Origin: Arenibacter sp. ARW7G5Y1
GTDB taxonomy: Bacteria > Bacteroidota > Bacteroidia > Flavobacteriales > Flavobacteriaceae
DNA length: 64,000 nucleotides
Assembly: GCF_003201775.1 (NCBI RefSeq)
Contig: NZ_QJJZ01000001.1
Location: 691,233 to 755,232 of the forward strand
Direction: 5' to 3'
In this document: positions 44,553 through 54,634 of the stretch, in pieces
How positions within the stretch are numbered: position 1 is the first letter of the stretch
Layout of the letters: every line of letters starts with the position of its first letter
Program-made: the position numbers and the translations under genes
Notes under the pieces: generated by a model
What the model was told of the DNA's origin: nothing
Seen by the model: the letters and a program-made list of their open reading frames with translations, nothing else
Databases searched by the model: none

Positions 44553-46952
44553 ATGATTAAGAACTTTTTCAAAATCGCTTGGCGGAATCTTTGGAACAAT
44601 AAGGGATATACTGCCATTAATGTAGGCGGATTGGCGTTGGGTATGGCCGTAACGCTCATCATAGGTCTTTGGATCAATGATGAATTATCCAACAATAGTT
44701 ATTTTTCCAAAAAGGATAAGTTGGCACAGGTATTTCAGTCGCAAACTTTCAATGGAACCACAGGTACGGGGCCAGCTATACCCAGACCTTTGGAAAGGGC
44801 TTTAAGAGACGGTTATGCAGATAACTTCGAACATCTGGTTATGTCTTCCTGGAACATAACAAGATATTTAAAGTACAAGGACAAGAGCCTTTCCAAAACC
44901 GGGAATTTTATGCAGCCTGAAGCTCCTGAAATGTTGGACTTAAAAATTTTAAAAGGGGAAAAAGATGGCTTACGGGAGTTAAATTCCGTAATGCTGTCCG
45001 AATCGGTCGCCTATGCACTTTTTGGGGATGAGGAACCTATTGGTAAGACCGTACAGGTCAATAACCAATATGATGTAATGGTGAGTGCGGTATATGAAGA
45101 TATTCCTTTTAACAATTCTTTTCATGACACCGAGTTTTTAATGCCTTGGGACAAAATAATCGCAACCCAAGAATGGATGAAAAATGCCGTGGACAATTGG
45201 GGGAACAACTCCTTTCAAATGTTCGTTCAGATTGCCGATAACACCACCATGGAAAAAGTTACCGAGGCTATTTTAAATGTGAAAAAGGATCTGAATGAAG
45301 ATACGGCGGAATTCAATCCACAAATATTTCTCTTCCCCATGAAGGATTGGTACCTACGTGGCAATTTTGAAAACGGAAAGCAGTCCGGGGGCAGAATAAC
45401 ATATGTATGGCTCTTTGGAATAATAGGGGTGTTCGTATTGCTTTTGGCCTGTATAAATTTCATGAACTTGAGTACGGCCAGATCTGAAAAAAGAGCTAAA
45501 GAAGTAGGAATCCGAAAATCCATCGGCTCGCAGAGAAATCAGTTGATCAATCAATTTTTATGTGAATCTTTTTTAGTGGTATTGTTTGCCTTTTTTATGG
45601 CTGTGGTAATAGTGATTATGTCCTTAAACGGATTTAATGATCTTTCCAAAAAGGAAATTTCCTTTCCATGGACCAATGGAATTTTTTGGATCAGCTCTTT
45701 AGCATTTATTTTATTTACGGCCTTGATAGCAGGTAGTTATCCTGCATTGTATTTATCCTCTTTTAAACCTGTGGATGTTTTAAAGGGGACGTTTAAATCT
45801 GGCAGGTATGCAGGGTTGCCCAGGAAAATCCTGGTGGTTCTACAATTTACGGTTTCGGTGGCTTTCATTATAGGTACCGTAATCGTTATGCAACAGATCA
45901 ACCATGCAAAAAACCGCCCTGTTGGTTATAATAAGGAAGGACTTATTCAAATACCAACATTCAGTCAAGATTTTGAGGGTAAGTACGATTTAATGAGAAG
46001 TGAATTTTTAAATTCTGGTGCGGTAATTGAAATGTCGGCGTCCAGCAGTCCCACTACCGAGATTTGGTCCAACCGCAGTGGATTTGAGTGGGAAGGCAAG
46101 CCCGAAGGTTTTCAGGAAGATTTGGCATGGACTGAAGTGACCCCGGAATACGCCAAGTCTTTGGGTATGAAAATTATTGAAGGCCGTGATTTTTCAAGGG
46201 AGTTCGCAACCGATTCCAACGCTGTGTTGATCAACCAGACCGCAGTAAAATATATGGGAATCAAGGATCCCGTTGGCAAGTTTTTAAAAGAGGATGACGA
46301 GGAGGATCCAGGTCCACCTTTGAAAATTATTGGGGTAGTTGAAGATATGATAACACAATCCCCCTATAAGCCCGTTAAGCAAGGACTTTATGTTTTTGAC
46401 AAACATGGTAATTCCAGTTATTATAATTTACGTCTAAATCCCGACCGAAGTGCGAGTCAGAATATAGCCATTATAGAAAGGGTCTTTACAGAACATTTTC
46501 CGGATCTTCCTTTTGAGTATGATTTCGTGGATAGCCAATACGGCAGAAAATTTGCTTCGGAGGAGCGTATTGGAACACTTTCCGGAATTTTCACTGCTTT
46601 GGCAATTTTGATCAGCTGTCTTGGTTTATTTGGGCTAACCTCTTTTGTGGCCGAGCAGCGCACCAAGGAAATTGGGGTACGAAAAGTGTTGGGAGCAACC
46701 GTGTTCAATGTTTGGACTATGCTTTCAAAGGATTTTCTAAAACTGGTCACTATCTCTTGTTTTATTGCGGTGCCCATTGCCTACTATGTGATGAACGGAT
46801 GGTTACAGGATTATCCCTACCACATGCTTCTTGAATGGTGGATTTTTGCCTTGGCCGTTTTCGGTGCCATGGCAGTAACGGTTATTACGGTAAGTTTTCA
46901 AGCTATCAAGGCAGCAAATTCGAATCCGGTAAAGAGTTTGCGAACAGAGTGA
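44553..46952 (+). CDS. FtsX/MacB-type ABC permease 3 of 7
   Basis: A 799-residue paralogue. The N-terminus MIKNFFKIAWRNLWNNK is close to that of permease 2. FtsX core 1 is RAKEVGIRKSIGS (about 314), core 2 is RTKEIGVRKVLGAT (703), and the C-terminus is NPVKSLRTE. About eight membrane segments are expected, in the same layout as permease 1. The second periplasmic domain has an acidic patch (KEDDEEDPGP near residue 580) not seen in the neighbours. It follows the 103-bp linker carrying repeat copy B. Confidence 0.92.
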   Translation: MIKNFFKIAWRNLWNNKGYTAINVGGLALGMAVTLIIGLWINDELSNNSYFSKKDKLAQVFQSQTFNGTTGTGPAIPRPLERALRDGYADNFEHLVMSSWNITRYLKYKDKSLSKTGNFMQPEAPEMLDLKILKGEKDGLRELNSVMLSESVAYALFGDEEPIGKTVQVNNQYDVMVSAVYEDIPFNNSFHDTEFLMPWDKIIATQEWMKNAVDNWGNNSFQMFVQIADNTTMEKVTEAILNVKKDLNEDTAEFNPQIFLFPMKDWYLRGNFENGKQSGGRITYVWLFGIIGVFVLLLACINFMNLSTARSEKRAKEVGIRKSIGSQRNQLINQFLCESFLVVLFAFFMAVVIVIMSLNGFNDLSKKEISFPWTNGIFWISSLAFILFTALIAGSYPALYLSSFKPVDVLKGTFKSGRYAGLPRKILVVLQFTVSVAFIIGTVIVMQQINHAKNRPVGYNKEGLIQIPTFSQDFEGKYDLMRSEFLNSGAVIEMSASSSPTTEIWSNRSGFEWEGKPEGFQEDLAWTEVTPEYAKSLGMKIIEGRDFSREFATDSNAVLINQTAVKYMGIKDPVGKFLKEDDEEDPGPPLKIIGVVEDMITQSPYKPVKQGLYVFDKHGNSSYYNLRLNPDRSASQNIAIIERVFTEHFPDLPFEYDFVDSQYGRKFASEERIGTLSGIFTALAILISCLGLFGLTSFVAEQRTKEIGVRKVLGATVFNVWTMLSKDFLKLVTISCFIAVPIAYYVMNGWLQDYPYHMLLEWWIFALAVFGAMAVTVITVSFQAIKAANSNPVKSLRTE

Positions 46953-46956
46953 AGAA

Positions 46957-47002
46957 GTGAACAGTGGTCAGTTGGCAGTAAACAATTAACATTATCGTTG
47001 AA
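46957..47002. repeat. Permease linker repeat, partial copy C
   Basis: Only the first part of the linker repeat is kept after permease 3 (GTGAACAGT...CAGTTGGCAGTAAACAATTA). The remaining 100 bp of this 153-bp linker are unrelated and contain GCGGGGAGGAT upstream of permease 4. Confidence 0.6.
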
Positions 47003-47105
47003 CATAGAATAACTATCAATGTGCAATAAATACGAAAGACAATAAAATTTAATCAAATATCAACCCAGTTTCACACCTAAGCGGGGAGGATTAAAAACGA
47101 GATTC

Positions 47106-49466
47106 ATGTTAAAAAACCATATTAAAATTGCATTTCGAAGTTTAGCAAAAAGAAAGGCCTTTGCACTGATCAATATTGTGGGACTTTCCTTAGGGCTATG
47201 GTGTACTTTATTGATCGCCCTATGGATTTCCGACGAGTTGGATAAAGACGCATTTCACATAAAGGGTAACCAAATTAGTCAGGTAATGACCAATGTTGGC
47301 TCCGATGATGGATCTGTCAGCACATGGGACGGTACCGGATATCCGGTCGCAGAGGCTTTGATGTCCCAACTACCCGAGATAGAGACTGCTGTACGTAGAA
47401 CAGGGCCAAGAGGGGGACTCTTAAAAATTGGGGAGAAGTCAATTGAAGCACAACTAATTGGAACCGATATCGGATTTTTCGAACTATTTAGTTATCCCTT
47501 GAAAGTAGGGGAACCCAAAACCTGCTTAAAAGACCTAAAAAGTATCGTTCTATCTGAAGAAATGGCCGCTATATATTTTCCAGATGGGGCAGCTTTGGGA
47601 AAAACCGTGAATCTTATGCTTTCCGAAATTTCCGAGCCCTATCTGGTTACAGGGATATTCAAGAAAATTCCGCGGCAATCCACTTTAAAATTCGATGCAG
47701 TTGTGCCGGTGGACAATTTCTTGCCGATGAACAATAAAAGTTGGGGCAATACATGGGTGAAGACTTATGTACTGCATGGAGAAGGGGCGGACCTTGATCT
47801 CCTGGGGAAAAAGTTGCAACATCTTCCCGAAGAAATGGGAGACGATAAATGGCGAACACTCTCATTACAACCCCTTAATGACCGATACCTTTATTCGAAA
47901 TTTGAAAATGGTCAACCCATTGGTGGTCCAATTGATGATATAATCCTCTTTGCCATCATTGCCATTTTCACTTTACTCATTGCCTGTTTTAATTTTATAA
48001 ACCTCACTACGGCCTTGGCCGTTAAGCGTTCTAAGGAGGTAGGGGTCAAAAAAGTCCTTGGCGCAGGGAGGGGCTCATTACTAGTACAATTTTTCACGGA
48101 ATCGGCAGTTCAAGTGGGCATCTCCGTTGTGTTCGCAGTTTTGTTGGCGGCAGTTTCCATGCCTATGTTCAATGCAATTACTGAAAAGGAATTGATAATC
48201 GACTTTTCGGACGGTCGAATCTATGGCATTTTAGTGCTTATTTCATTGGCCACAATATTGTTTTCAGGGCTCTATCCTGCTTTTTCACTATCTTCTGTCA
48301 ACGGGATAAATGCCCTGAACGAAAAACTAAAGGGTAATAAAGGCGAAAATTTTTTAAGGAAAGGCCTGGTCGTATTTCAGTTCTTTCTCTGCATGCTTAT
48401 GATTACGGGAACCATGGTGGTCTACCTGCAGCTTCAATTTATAAAGGATAGAAATCTAGGCTTGGATAAGGAGAACATTGTTTATATGCCGATGAACCAT
48501 GAAACGTATTTAAAATCAAAGACATTTAAGGCCGAGTTGGCAAATTTTTCGGGAATTAAAGAACTGAGTTCTGCTAGTAGTAATTTTATTGATTCTTGGG
48601 GTACCACCTCCGATCCGGTTTGGGAAGGACAGAGTCCTGATGATGGGCAACAATGGTTTACCATCCTTACAACCGATTTTGGCCTTATGGAAATGCTGAA
48701 CATTCCTATTAAGGAGGGCCGGAGTTTTTCTCCTGAATATGCCACTGATACTTTGAATTATTTGGTCAATGAGGAAGCGGTAAAAGCCATGGGGATGAAA
48801 GATGCAATTGGGAAATCATTAAGTTTTTGGGGTGATGAAGGCGGGAAAATTGTTGGGGTGGTCAAGAACTTTCACTTTACCTCCCTGCATAACCCTATAC
48901 AACCAATGATTATTCGTTGTAGGCCCGCAGAACCTGACCTTGTGTATATAAAAACCATGCCCGGGAGAACCAAGGAGGCCATCGCCCATATGGAAAAAGT
49001 ACACGCCCAATTTAGTAGCTTACCATTTGCCTATCATTTCTTGGATGAAACTATTGGGAATGGATACAAGCAAGAGCAAAAAACACAGCAATTAGTAGGT
49101 GCCTTTACAGCCTTGGCCATCTTTATTTCCTGTATAGGTCTATTTGGACTGGTAGCTTTCATGGCCAATCAGCGGGTCAAGGAAATTGCCGTAAGAAAAG
49201 TATTGGGAGCAAGTGTTTTTGGGCTGTTTAACCTGCTTTCAAAAGATTTTGTAAAGCTTGTAGGTATAGCCCTTTTAATTGCTGTTCCCGTTGCCTGGTA
49301 TTATATGAATGAATGGATACAAGGCTTTGCCTATCATATGGCCATTAATTGGTGGCTGTTTGCTTTGGGGGGAATAATGCTATTGGGAGTAGCGCTAATA
49401 ACAGTAAGTTATGAGACTATCAGGGCCGTTAGAACAGATCCTGCCAAAAGTTTAAGAACGGAGTGA
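47106..49466 (+). CDS. FtsX/MacB-type ABC permease 4 of 7
   Basis: A 786-residue paralogue, the shortest of the set. The N-terminus is MLKNHIKIAFRSLAKRK, FtsX core 1 is RSKEVGVKKVLGA (about 308), core 2 is RVKEIAVRKVLGAS (690) and the C-terminus is DPAKSLRTE. The layout is otherwise standard: TM1, first periplasmic domain, TM2-5, second periplasmic domain, TM6-8. The 153-bp linker upstream is the longest between permeases and only partly repetitive, so an internal promoter there is possible but not recognised. Confidence 0.92.
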   Translation: MLKNHIKIAFRSLAKRKAFALINIVGLSLGLWCTLLIALWISDELDKDAFHIKGNQISQVMTNVGSDDGSVSTWDGTGYPVAEALMSQLPEIETAVRRTGPRGGLLKIGEKSIEAQLIGTDIGFFELFSYPLKVGEPKTCLKDLKSIVLSEEMAAIYFPDGAALGKTVNLMLSEISEPYLVTGIFKKIPRQSTLKFDAVVPVDNFLPMNNKSWGNTWVKTYVLHGEGADLDLLGKKLQHLPEEMGDDKWRTLSLQPLNDRYLYSKFENGQPIGGPIDDIILFAIIAIFTLLIACFNFINLTTALAVKRSKEVGVKKVLGAGRGSLLVQFFTESAVQVGISVVFAVLLAAVSMPMFNAITEKELIIDFSDGRIYGILVLISLATILFSGLYPAFSLSSVNGINALNEKLKGNKGENFLRKGLVVFQFFLCMLMITGTMVVYLQLQFIKDRNLGLDKENIVYMPMNHETYLKSKTFKAELANFSGIKELSSASSNFIDSWGTTSDPVWEGQSPDDGQQWFTILTTDFGLMEMLNIPIKEGRSFSPEYATDTLNYLVNEEAVKAMGMKDAIGKSLSFWGDEGGKIVGVVKNFHFTSLHNPIQPMIIRCRPAEPDLVYIKTMPGRTKEAIAHMEKVHAQFSSLPFAYHFLDETIGNGYKQEQKTQQLVGAFTALAIFISCIGLFGLVAFMANQRVKEIAVRKVLGASVFGLFNLLSKDFVKLVGIALLIAVPVAWYYMNEWIQGFAYHMAINWWLFALGGIMLLGVALITVSYETIRAVRTDPAKSLRTE

Positions 49467-49471
49467 TTAAG

Positions 49472-49575
49472 TAAACAGTAAGCAGTTGCCAGTGAGCAGT
49501 GAACAATGGGCAATTAACAATGAATTGGGAGCGGTGTATGGTTAGGAGTTAAATCGCATATCATCAATTAAAACA
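49472..49575. repeat. Permease linker repeat, copy D
   Basis: The linker between permeases 4 and 5. It carries the same core (CAATTAACAATGAATTGGGA, then CGCATATCATCAAT) with an extra, internally repeated stretch of CAGT-type units at its start (GTAAACAGTAAGCAGTTGCC, then AGTGAGCAGTGAACAATGGG). Confidence 0.8.
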
Positions 49576-49588
49576 AAACACGGGAATC

Positions 49589-52072
49589 ATGTTAAAAAAT
49601 CATTTGAAAATTGCCTTACGATTTTTTTTAAGGAACAAATTGTTTACTGGTATCAATGTCTTAGGCCTTTCCATAGGAATAACGGCATTTATCTTGTTGA
49701 TACAATATATTGCCTTCGAAAAAAGCTACGATAACTTTATTCCAGATGTGGATAACCTCTACAGGGTTACCCTGACCACCAATTTGGGTGATAATGGTTT
49801 TGTTACTTCCGCAACAAATCATCCTATGACAGGCCCGGCAATGTTATCGGATTTTCCGGAGGTTGAAAGTTACACCAGGATTGCTGACAAGCCAATGGCA
49901 TTTTCTGGCACTATGAATATTTCTTATACCAATACCTTGGGTGACGAAATAAAATCTGATGCCAATGATGATCATATCTATTTTGCGGATAATGCCATTA
50001 TAGATCTTTTCGATTTACAATTTGTTCAAGGCGATGCGGCAACGGCACTAAAGGAACCTACCTCCGTAATTCTAAGTGTGAAAATAGCACATCGCTTTTT
50101 CGGCAACGAGGACCCTATAGAAAAGTTGATAGAGGTAAATGATAATTTCAAATTAAAGGTAACAGGTGTTTTTAAAGAACGTCCGGACAATACACACTTA
50201 CCTATGGGAATGATTGTTTCCTATAACATCTTTGGCCCAAATGGCGATCATGCCAACAGTTGGGTATGGCCAGAATTTTACAATTATATTAAACTTAAAC
50301 CTGGGACCAGTCAGAATACCGTAGAAGCTAAGTTTCCTGCATTTGTAAAAAAATATTTGGGGGATATCATGATCGAGCATGGGTTTGAAGCAAGAATGGC
50401 ACTGCAACCCGTTAAGGATATTCATTTAAAATCGCATTTATTAAAAGAGATTTCACCCAATAACAGTGAAGGTACTTTGTACTTTTTATTGGTTGTGGCC
50501 GGTTTTATCATTGCCATCGCCATGATTAATTTTATTAACCTTTCTACCGCCAAATCTATGGAGCGCGCCAAAGAAGTAGGAATTAAAAAAGTAGTTGGTG
50601 CACCCAGGTCGGTACTCGTACATCAATTTTTATTCGAGTCGCTCCTCATTAATTTCTTTGCCGTTATTATTGCCTTTGTACTGATCAATTTGTTAATTCC
50701 TTCCTTTAATTCCTTAGTAGGTATAGAGGTTTTAAACTTTGGAATGTGGGGTAAATGGCAAGTGTGGTTGGCCTTGCTGGGCATATTTCTAATAGGGGGA
50801 GTTTTAGCAGGCCTTTACCCCGCTTTCGTATTGTCGGGTTTTGTACCTATTGAAGTTCTTCGGGGAAAGTTTCATAAAACCACCAAAGGGAATACGCTAC
50901 AAAAGACTTTGGTAGTTTCCCAATTTGCCATTTCAATTGCTTTAATTGCGGGAACCTACATTGTTTATAACCAATTCTCATACATGCAGAACCAGGACCT
51001 TGGCTTCATTGCTGAACAAAATCTTGTCTTTGCAGCACCTACGTATGCCGATACCACCACGCAACGGAAAGTAGAATCTTTTAAACGGGAACTGATCCAA
51101 AACCCAAGGATAAACAGTGTTGCCTTGTCCGATGAAATACCCGGTAAACCAATTGTTCAGGGGAATACCATACGGCAGGTTCATAAACCAAGAGAGTTGG
51201 GGGTCAGTGCCAATTTCGCAATCATAGATCAAGATTTTATAAAAACCTATGACATTGACCTCTTGGCAGGAAGGGATTTTGTTAAGGAAGATGCCAGCTC
51301 ATTGTATACAAGGGAGGGCCCGGTTCCATCCGGACATCGGGTCCTAATCAATCGTTCTGCAGCAAAAATATTGGGTTTTTCAGACCCTGGAGCGGCTATT
51401 AACAAAAAGATGATATTCAAGTTTGGTCCTATCGATCGAACAACCGAAATTATCGGGGTGGTAGAGGACCATCATCAACAATCCCTACAAAAAGGGTACG
51501 ACCCTATAGTCTTCATGCATATCGAGGGCTATACTGCCTCGTTTATGACCGTAAATATTGTAGCGGGTAATATTTCTGAAACAACGGCCCAAATAGAGGC
51601 CAAGTTCAAAGAGTTTTTCCCGAACGATTTGTACAACTCCTTTTTTATGGATGATTACTTTAATCGGCAGTATCAGGCCGAATCTAAATTTGGAATTATT
51701 TGTTTGGTGTTTTCCCTATTGGCCATATTTATAGCGGCCTTGGGACTGTTTGGCCTGGGATCGCACATGGCCATGCAAAAGACCCAGGAGATAAGTGTAC
51801 GAAAAGTTATGGGTGCCACTGTGGCACAAGCCTTGGCCATAATTCCAATAAAACTACTGAGCCTGGTCCTACTATCAGGGGCAATAGCCTTACCCATCAT
51901 CTATTTTGTCACTAAAAAATGGCTGGAAAAATATGCCTTTAAAATCGATTTGAGTATTTGGATGTTCGCAATACCCCTATTGGTAGTTCTTGTGGTCGCG
52001 GCATTGTCCATCCTCTCACAATCATTTAAAACGGCCATGGTTAACCCAGCGGAATCATTGAGAAACGAATAA
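49589..52072 (+). CDS. FtsX/MacB-type ABC permease 5 of 7
   Basis: An 827-residue paralogue, the longest of the set. The N-terminus is MLKNHLKIALRFFLRNK, FtsX core 1 is RAKEVGIKKVVGA (about 326), core 2 is KTQEISVRKVMGAT (731) and the C-terminus is NPAESLRNE. Core 2 is less canonical than in permeases 1-4. The first periplasmic domain is more similar in style to permease 7 (both have ...YDNF or YDTF after TM1), suggesting a sub-lineage. It ends before a linker with a different repeat type. Confidence 0.92.
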   Translation: MLKNHLKIALRFFLRNKLFTGINVLGLSIGITAFILLIQYIAFEKSYDNFIPDVDNLYRVTLTTNLGDNGFVTSATNHPMTGPAMLSDFPEVESYTRIADKPMAFSGTMNISYTNTLGDEIKSDANDDHIYFADNAIIDLFDLQFVQGDAATALKEPTSVILSVKIAHRFFGNEDPIEKLIEVNDNFKLKVTGVFKERPDNTHLPMGMIVSYNIFGPNGDHANSWVWPEFYNYIKLKPGTSQNTVEAKFPAFVKKYLGDIMIEHGFEARMALQPVKDIHLKSHLLKEISPNNSEGTLYFLLVVAGFIIAIAMINFINLSTAKSMERAKEVGIKKVVGAPRSVLVHQFLFESLLINFFAVIIAFVLINLLIPSFNSLVGIEVLNFGMWGKWQVWLALLGIFLIGGVLAGLYPAFVLSGFVPIEVLRGKFHKTTKGNTLQKTLVVSQFAISIALIAGTYIVYNQFSYMQNQDLGFIAEQNLVFAAPTYADTTTQRKVESFKRELIQNPRINSVALSDEIPGKPIVQGNTIRQVHKPRELGVSANFAIIDQDFIKTYDIDLLAGRDFVKEDASSLYTREGPVPSGHRVLINRSAAKILGFSDPGAAINKKMIFKFGPIDRTTEIIGVVEDHHQQSLQKGYDPIVFMHIEGYTASFMTVNIVAGNISETTAQIEAKFKEFFPNDLYNSFFMDDYFNRQYQAESKFGIICLVFSLLAIFIAALGLFGLGSHMAMQKTQEISVRKVMGATVAQALAIIPIKLLSLVLLSGAIALPIIYFVTKKWLEKYAFKIDLSIWMFAIPLLVVLVVAALSILSQSFKTAMVNPAESLRNE

Positions 52073-52150
52073 AGTGAATACTATTTCCCACAAAGGGTGG
52101 CGCATACATAGGAAAACAACGTGAAAAGATAAATTAAAAGACCGAACCGA

Positions 52151-52184
52151 TTCCCCCTCTCTTGGAGGGGGTTAGGGGGAGGTC
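52151..52184. repeat. C/G-run intergenic repeat in permease 5/6 linker
   Basis: CCCCCTCTCTTGGAGGGGG followed by TTAGGGGGAGG forms a hairpin with C and G runs. It matches, in the opposite orientation, the element at about 29605-29650. Similar C/G-run elements are widespread in Bacteroidota genomes. It lies 14 bp before permease 6 and could slow transcription or affect translation start. Confidence 0.6.
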
Positions 52185-52197
52185 AAAATCAACAATC

Positions 52198-54615
52198 ATG
52201 TATAAAAATTATCTAAAAATCGCTTGGCGAAGTATTAAAAGTGATAAGCTCTTTACCTTTATAAAGGTTGGGGGCTTTGCCATGGGCATTGCAGCTTGTC
52301 TGTTGATTGCATTATTCATTAATGACGAACTCAGCTATGACCAACAATACAAAAATAAGGATCGTATTTATAGGGTTGTTTTACAAGGTGTAATGGATGG
52401 TGAGCTAAGAAAAAGTGTTCATTTTCAATTGCCTTTTGCAGATGCCCTACAATCCGATTTTCCAGAGATAGAAAAGGCAGGGAAAATAAATATGAGCGAG
52501 CTCTTTGGGGCTGGGAAACGTGGCTTGCGATTGGCGGGTGATTCCCAGAACAATTTTGAGGACGGATTTGTATTTGCCAATCAGAACATCCTTGAAATTC
52601 TTGAGATTTCCTTGGAACAAGGCAATGCTAAGGAAGCCTTATTACAACCCGGGAATATGGTAATTTCAAAATCCAAGGCAGATAAATATTTCCCTAATGG
52701 GGCGGCTTTGGGTAAGACCATTGTTTTGGACAATAACACTTCAAAGCCCTATACTATTACCGGGGTAATGCCAGATTTCCCCAAGAATTCCCACTTACAG
52801 TTTAATTTTCTGTTACCTATAGAGGATACCAACATGAGTTGGACCAACCAGAACTACTTCACCTATATTCTAGTGGATGAAAACACCGATATCTCGGCCT
52901 TGGAGAAAAAAATGTTTTCTATTATGGAAAACTATGTGATTCCTGCCCAAATGGCTCGTGGTCGTGCCCCTGATTTTATCGAAATTTTAAAGACTATAGA
53001 ATACAAATTACAGCCTATAGGGGATATTCATTTACGATCGGACCTGGCCATGGGCGATGGTTTAAAACACGGTGATATTCGTTTTGTATGGCTCTTTGGT
53101 GCCATTGCAGGTTTTATTTTAATGCTGGCTTGTATCAATTTTATTAATCTTTCCACAGCCAAATCGGCCAATAGGGCCAAGGAAGTTGGTCTGCGTAAAA
53201 CCGTGGGCGCGTATAGGAGTAATTTGGTTGGACAGTTTTTGACCGAATCGGTGTTGTTCAGTATAATCTCATTTCTATTGGGAATTATGTTGGCCTGGGC
53301 CTTGCTGCCTTTCTTTAACAGTATAGCGGCAAAATCGATTTTATTTCCCTGGCAGGTGTGGTGGTTTGTTCCGCTAATGGTTTGTTCCGCTTTATTCGTT
53401 GGAATCTTGGCCGGAATGTACCCCGCATTTTATCTCTCTTCCTTTAGACCGGTAAATGTGCTGAAAGGGAGCATTAGTGTTGGTAGTAAAAGCGGCAAGC
53501 TGAGGAGCGGTTTGGTCGTGTTTCAGTTTGCCACATCGGTAATCCTGATTATAGGGACACTGATTATTTACAAGCAGATGGATTATATACAGCACAAAGA
53601 ATTGGGTTATAACAAGGAGCAGGTTGTTATTTTGGATGGGGCCAATATCCTAGGAAACAAATCGGAGAGTTTTAAGGAACAACTCTTACAGCTTCCCCAG
53701 GTACAAACAGTAACAAAAAGTGATTATTTGCCGATAGATGGCGCCAAAAGAAACGGAAATACCTTTAAAAAGACAGGGGAGGGTATTGAGGACCGTGGGG
53801 TTCCTGCACAGATTTGGAGAGTGGATTATGACTATATAACAACTTTGGGAATCCAAGTGAAGGAGGGCCGGGATTTTTCACGGGAATTTGCTTCGGACTC
53901 CGTGAATTCGATGATTATCAATGATCAAATGGCCCATGAACTGGGGTATGATAATCCCATAGGAAAGCAGATAAACAACGGAATGGATTGGACGATTGTG
54001 GGGGTCGTGGAGGACTTTCATTTTAAATCCTTGAAAGAAGATATAGCCCCACTTAGCCTGGTGATTGCCAATAATGATAGTGGTGCTATTTCAGTAAAGC
54101 TCAAGCCGGACAATATTGGGGAGTCCTTGGCCTCTATTGAAGCAATTTGGAATAAAAATGTTCCCAATCAAGTTTTTTCTTATTCCTTTTTAGATCAACA
54201 ATTCACCCAAATGCACGAAGATGTGGAACGCATGGGGAAAATATTCAACAGCTTTGCCTTGTTCGCAATTCTAGTGGCCTGTTTGGGCTTGTTTGCCCTT
54301 TCTGCCTTTATGGTGGAACAGCGTAAAAAGGAAATTAGTATTCGGTTGGTTTTGGGGGCTCCTTTTGAAAGTATCTATAAACTGTTGACCTTGGATTTTC
54401 TAAAATTGATTCTTTTGGCCATTCTTATTGCGATACCCCTAGGATGGTATATGATGAACCGATGGTTGGAGGATTTTGCCTATAAGATTGATATTGGATG
54501 GGACATATTCTTTGTTGCTGGTGGAATAGCTTTGATCATTGCTGTGGCGACCATTAGTTATCAGTCCATTGGGGCTGCATTGATCAAACCCTTAAAAAGC
54601 TTAAGGACAGAGTAA
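52198..54615 (+). CDS. FtsX/MacB-type ABC permease 6 of 7
   Basis: An 805-residue paralogue. I start at the ATG at 52198 (MYKNYLKIAWRSIKSDK), which aligns with the N-termini of the other permeases; the longer frame would begin with TTG inside the C/G repeat. FtsX core 1 is RAKEVGLRKTVGA (about 326), core 2 is RKKEISIRLVLGA (708) with Leu in place of the usual Lys, and the C-terminus is KPLKSLRTE. The layout is as in permease 1. Only 19 bp separate it from permease 7, with no linker repeat. Confidence 0.92.
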   Translation: MYKNYLKIAWRSIKSDKLFTFIKVGGFAMGIAACLLIALFINDELSYDQQYKNKDRIYRVVLQGVMDGELRKSVHFQLPFADALQSDFPEIEKAGKINMSELFGAGKRGLRLAGDSQNNFEDGFVFANQNILEILEISLEQGNAKEALLQPGNMVISKSKADKYFPNGAALGKTIVLDNNTSKPYTITGVMPDFPKNSHLQFNFLLPIEDTNMSWTNQNYFTYILVDENTDISALEKKMFSIMENYVIPAQMARGRAPDFIEILKTIEYKLQPIGDIHLRSDLAMGDGLKHGDIRFVWLFGAIAGFILMLACINFINLSTAKSANRAKEVGLRKTVGAYRSNLVGQFLTESVLFSIISFLLGIMLAWALLPFFNSIAAKSILFPWQVWWFVPLMVCSALFVGILAGMYPAFYLSSFRPVNVLKGSISVGSKSGKLRSGLVVFQFATSVILIIGTLIIYKQMDYIQHKELGYNKEQVVILDGANILGNKSESFKEQLLQLPQVQTVTKSDYLPIDGAKRNGNTFKKTGEGIEDRGVPAQIWRVDYDYITTLGIQVKEGRDFSREFASDSVNSMIINDQMAHELGYDNPIGKQINNGMDWTIVGVVEDFHFKSLKEDIAPLSLVIANNDSGAISVKLKPDNIGESLASIEAIWNKNVPNQVFSYSFLDQQFTQMHEDVERMGKIFNSFALFAILVACLGLFALSAFMVEQRKKEISIRLVLGAPFESIYKLLTLDFLKLILLAILIAIPLGWYMMNRWLEDFAYKIDIGWDIFFVAGGIALIIAVATISYQSIGAALIKPLKSLRTE

Positions 54616-54634
54616 ATTATATAAAAGAATTACT

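Noticed and set aside
52162-52197. Longer N-terminus of permease 6
   Set aside because: It starts with TTG inside the C/G-run repeat, and the added residues are absent from the six paralogues.
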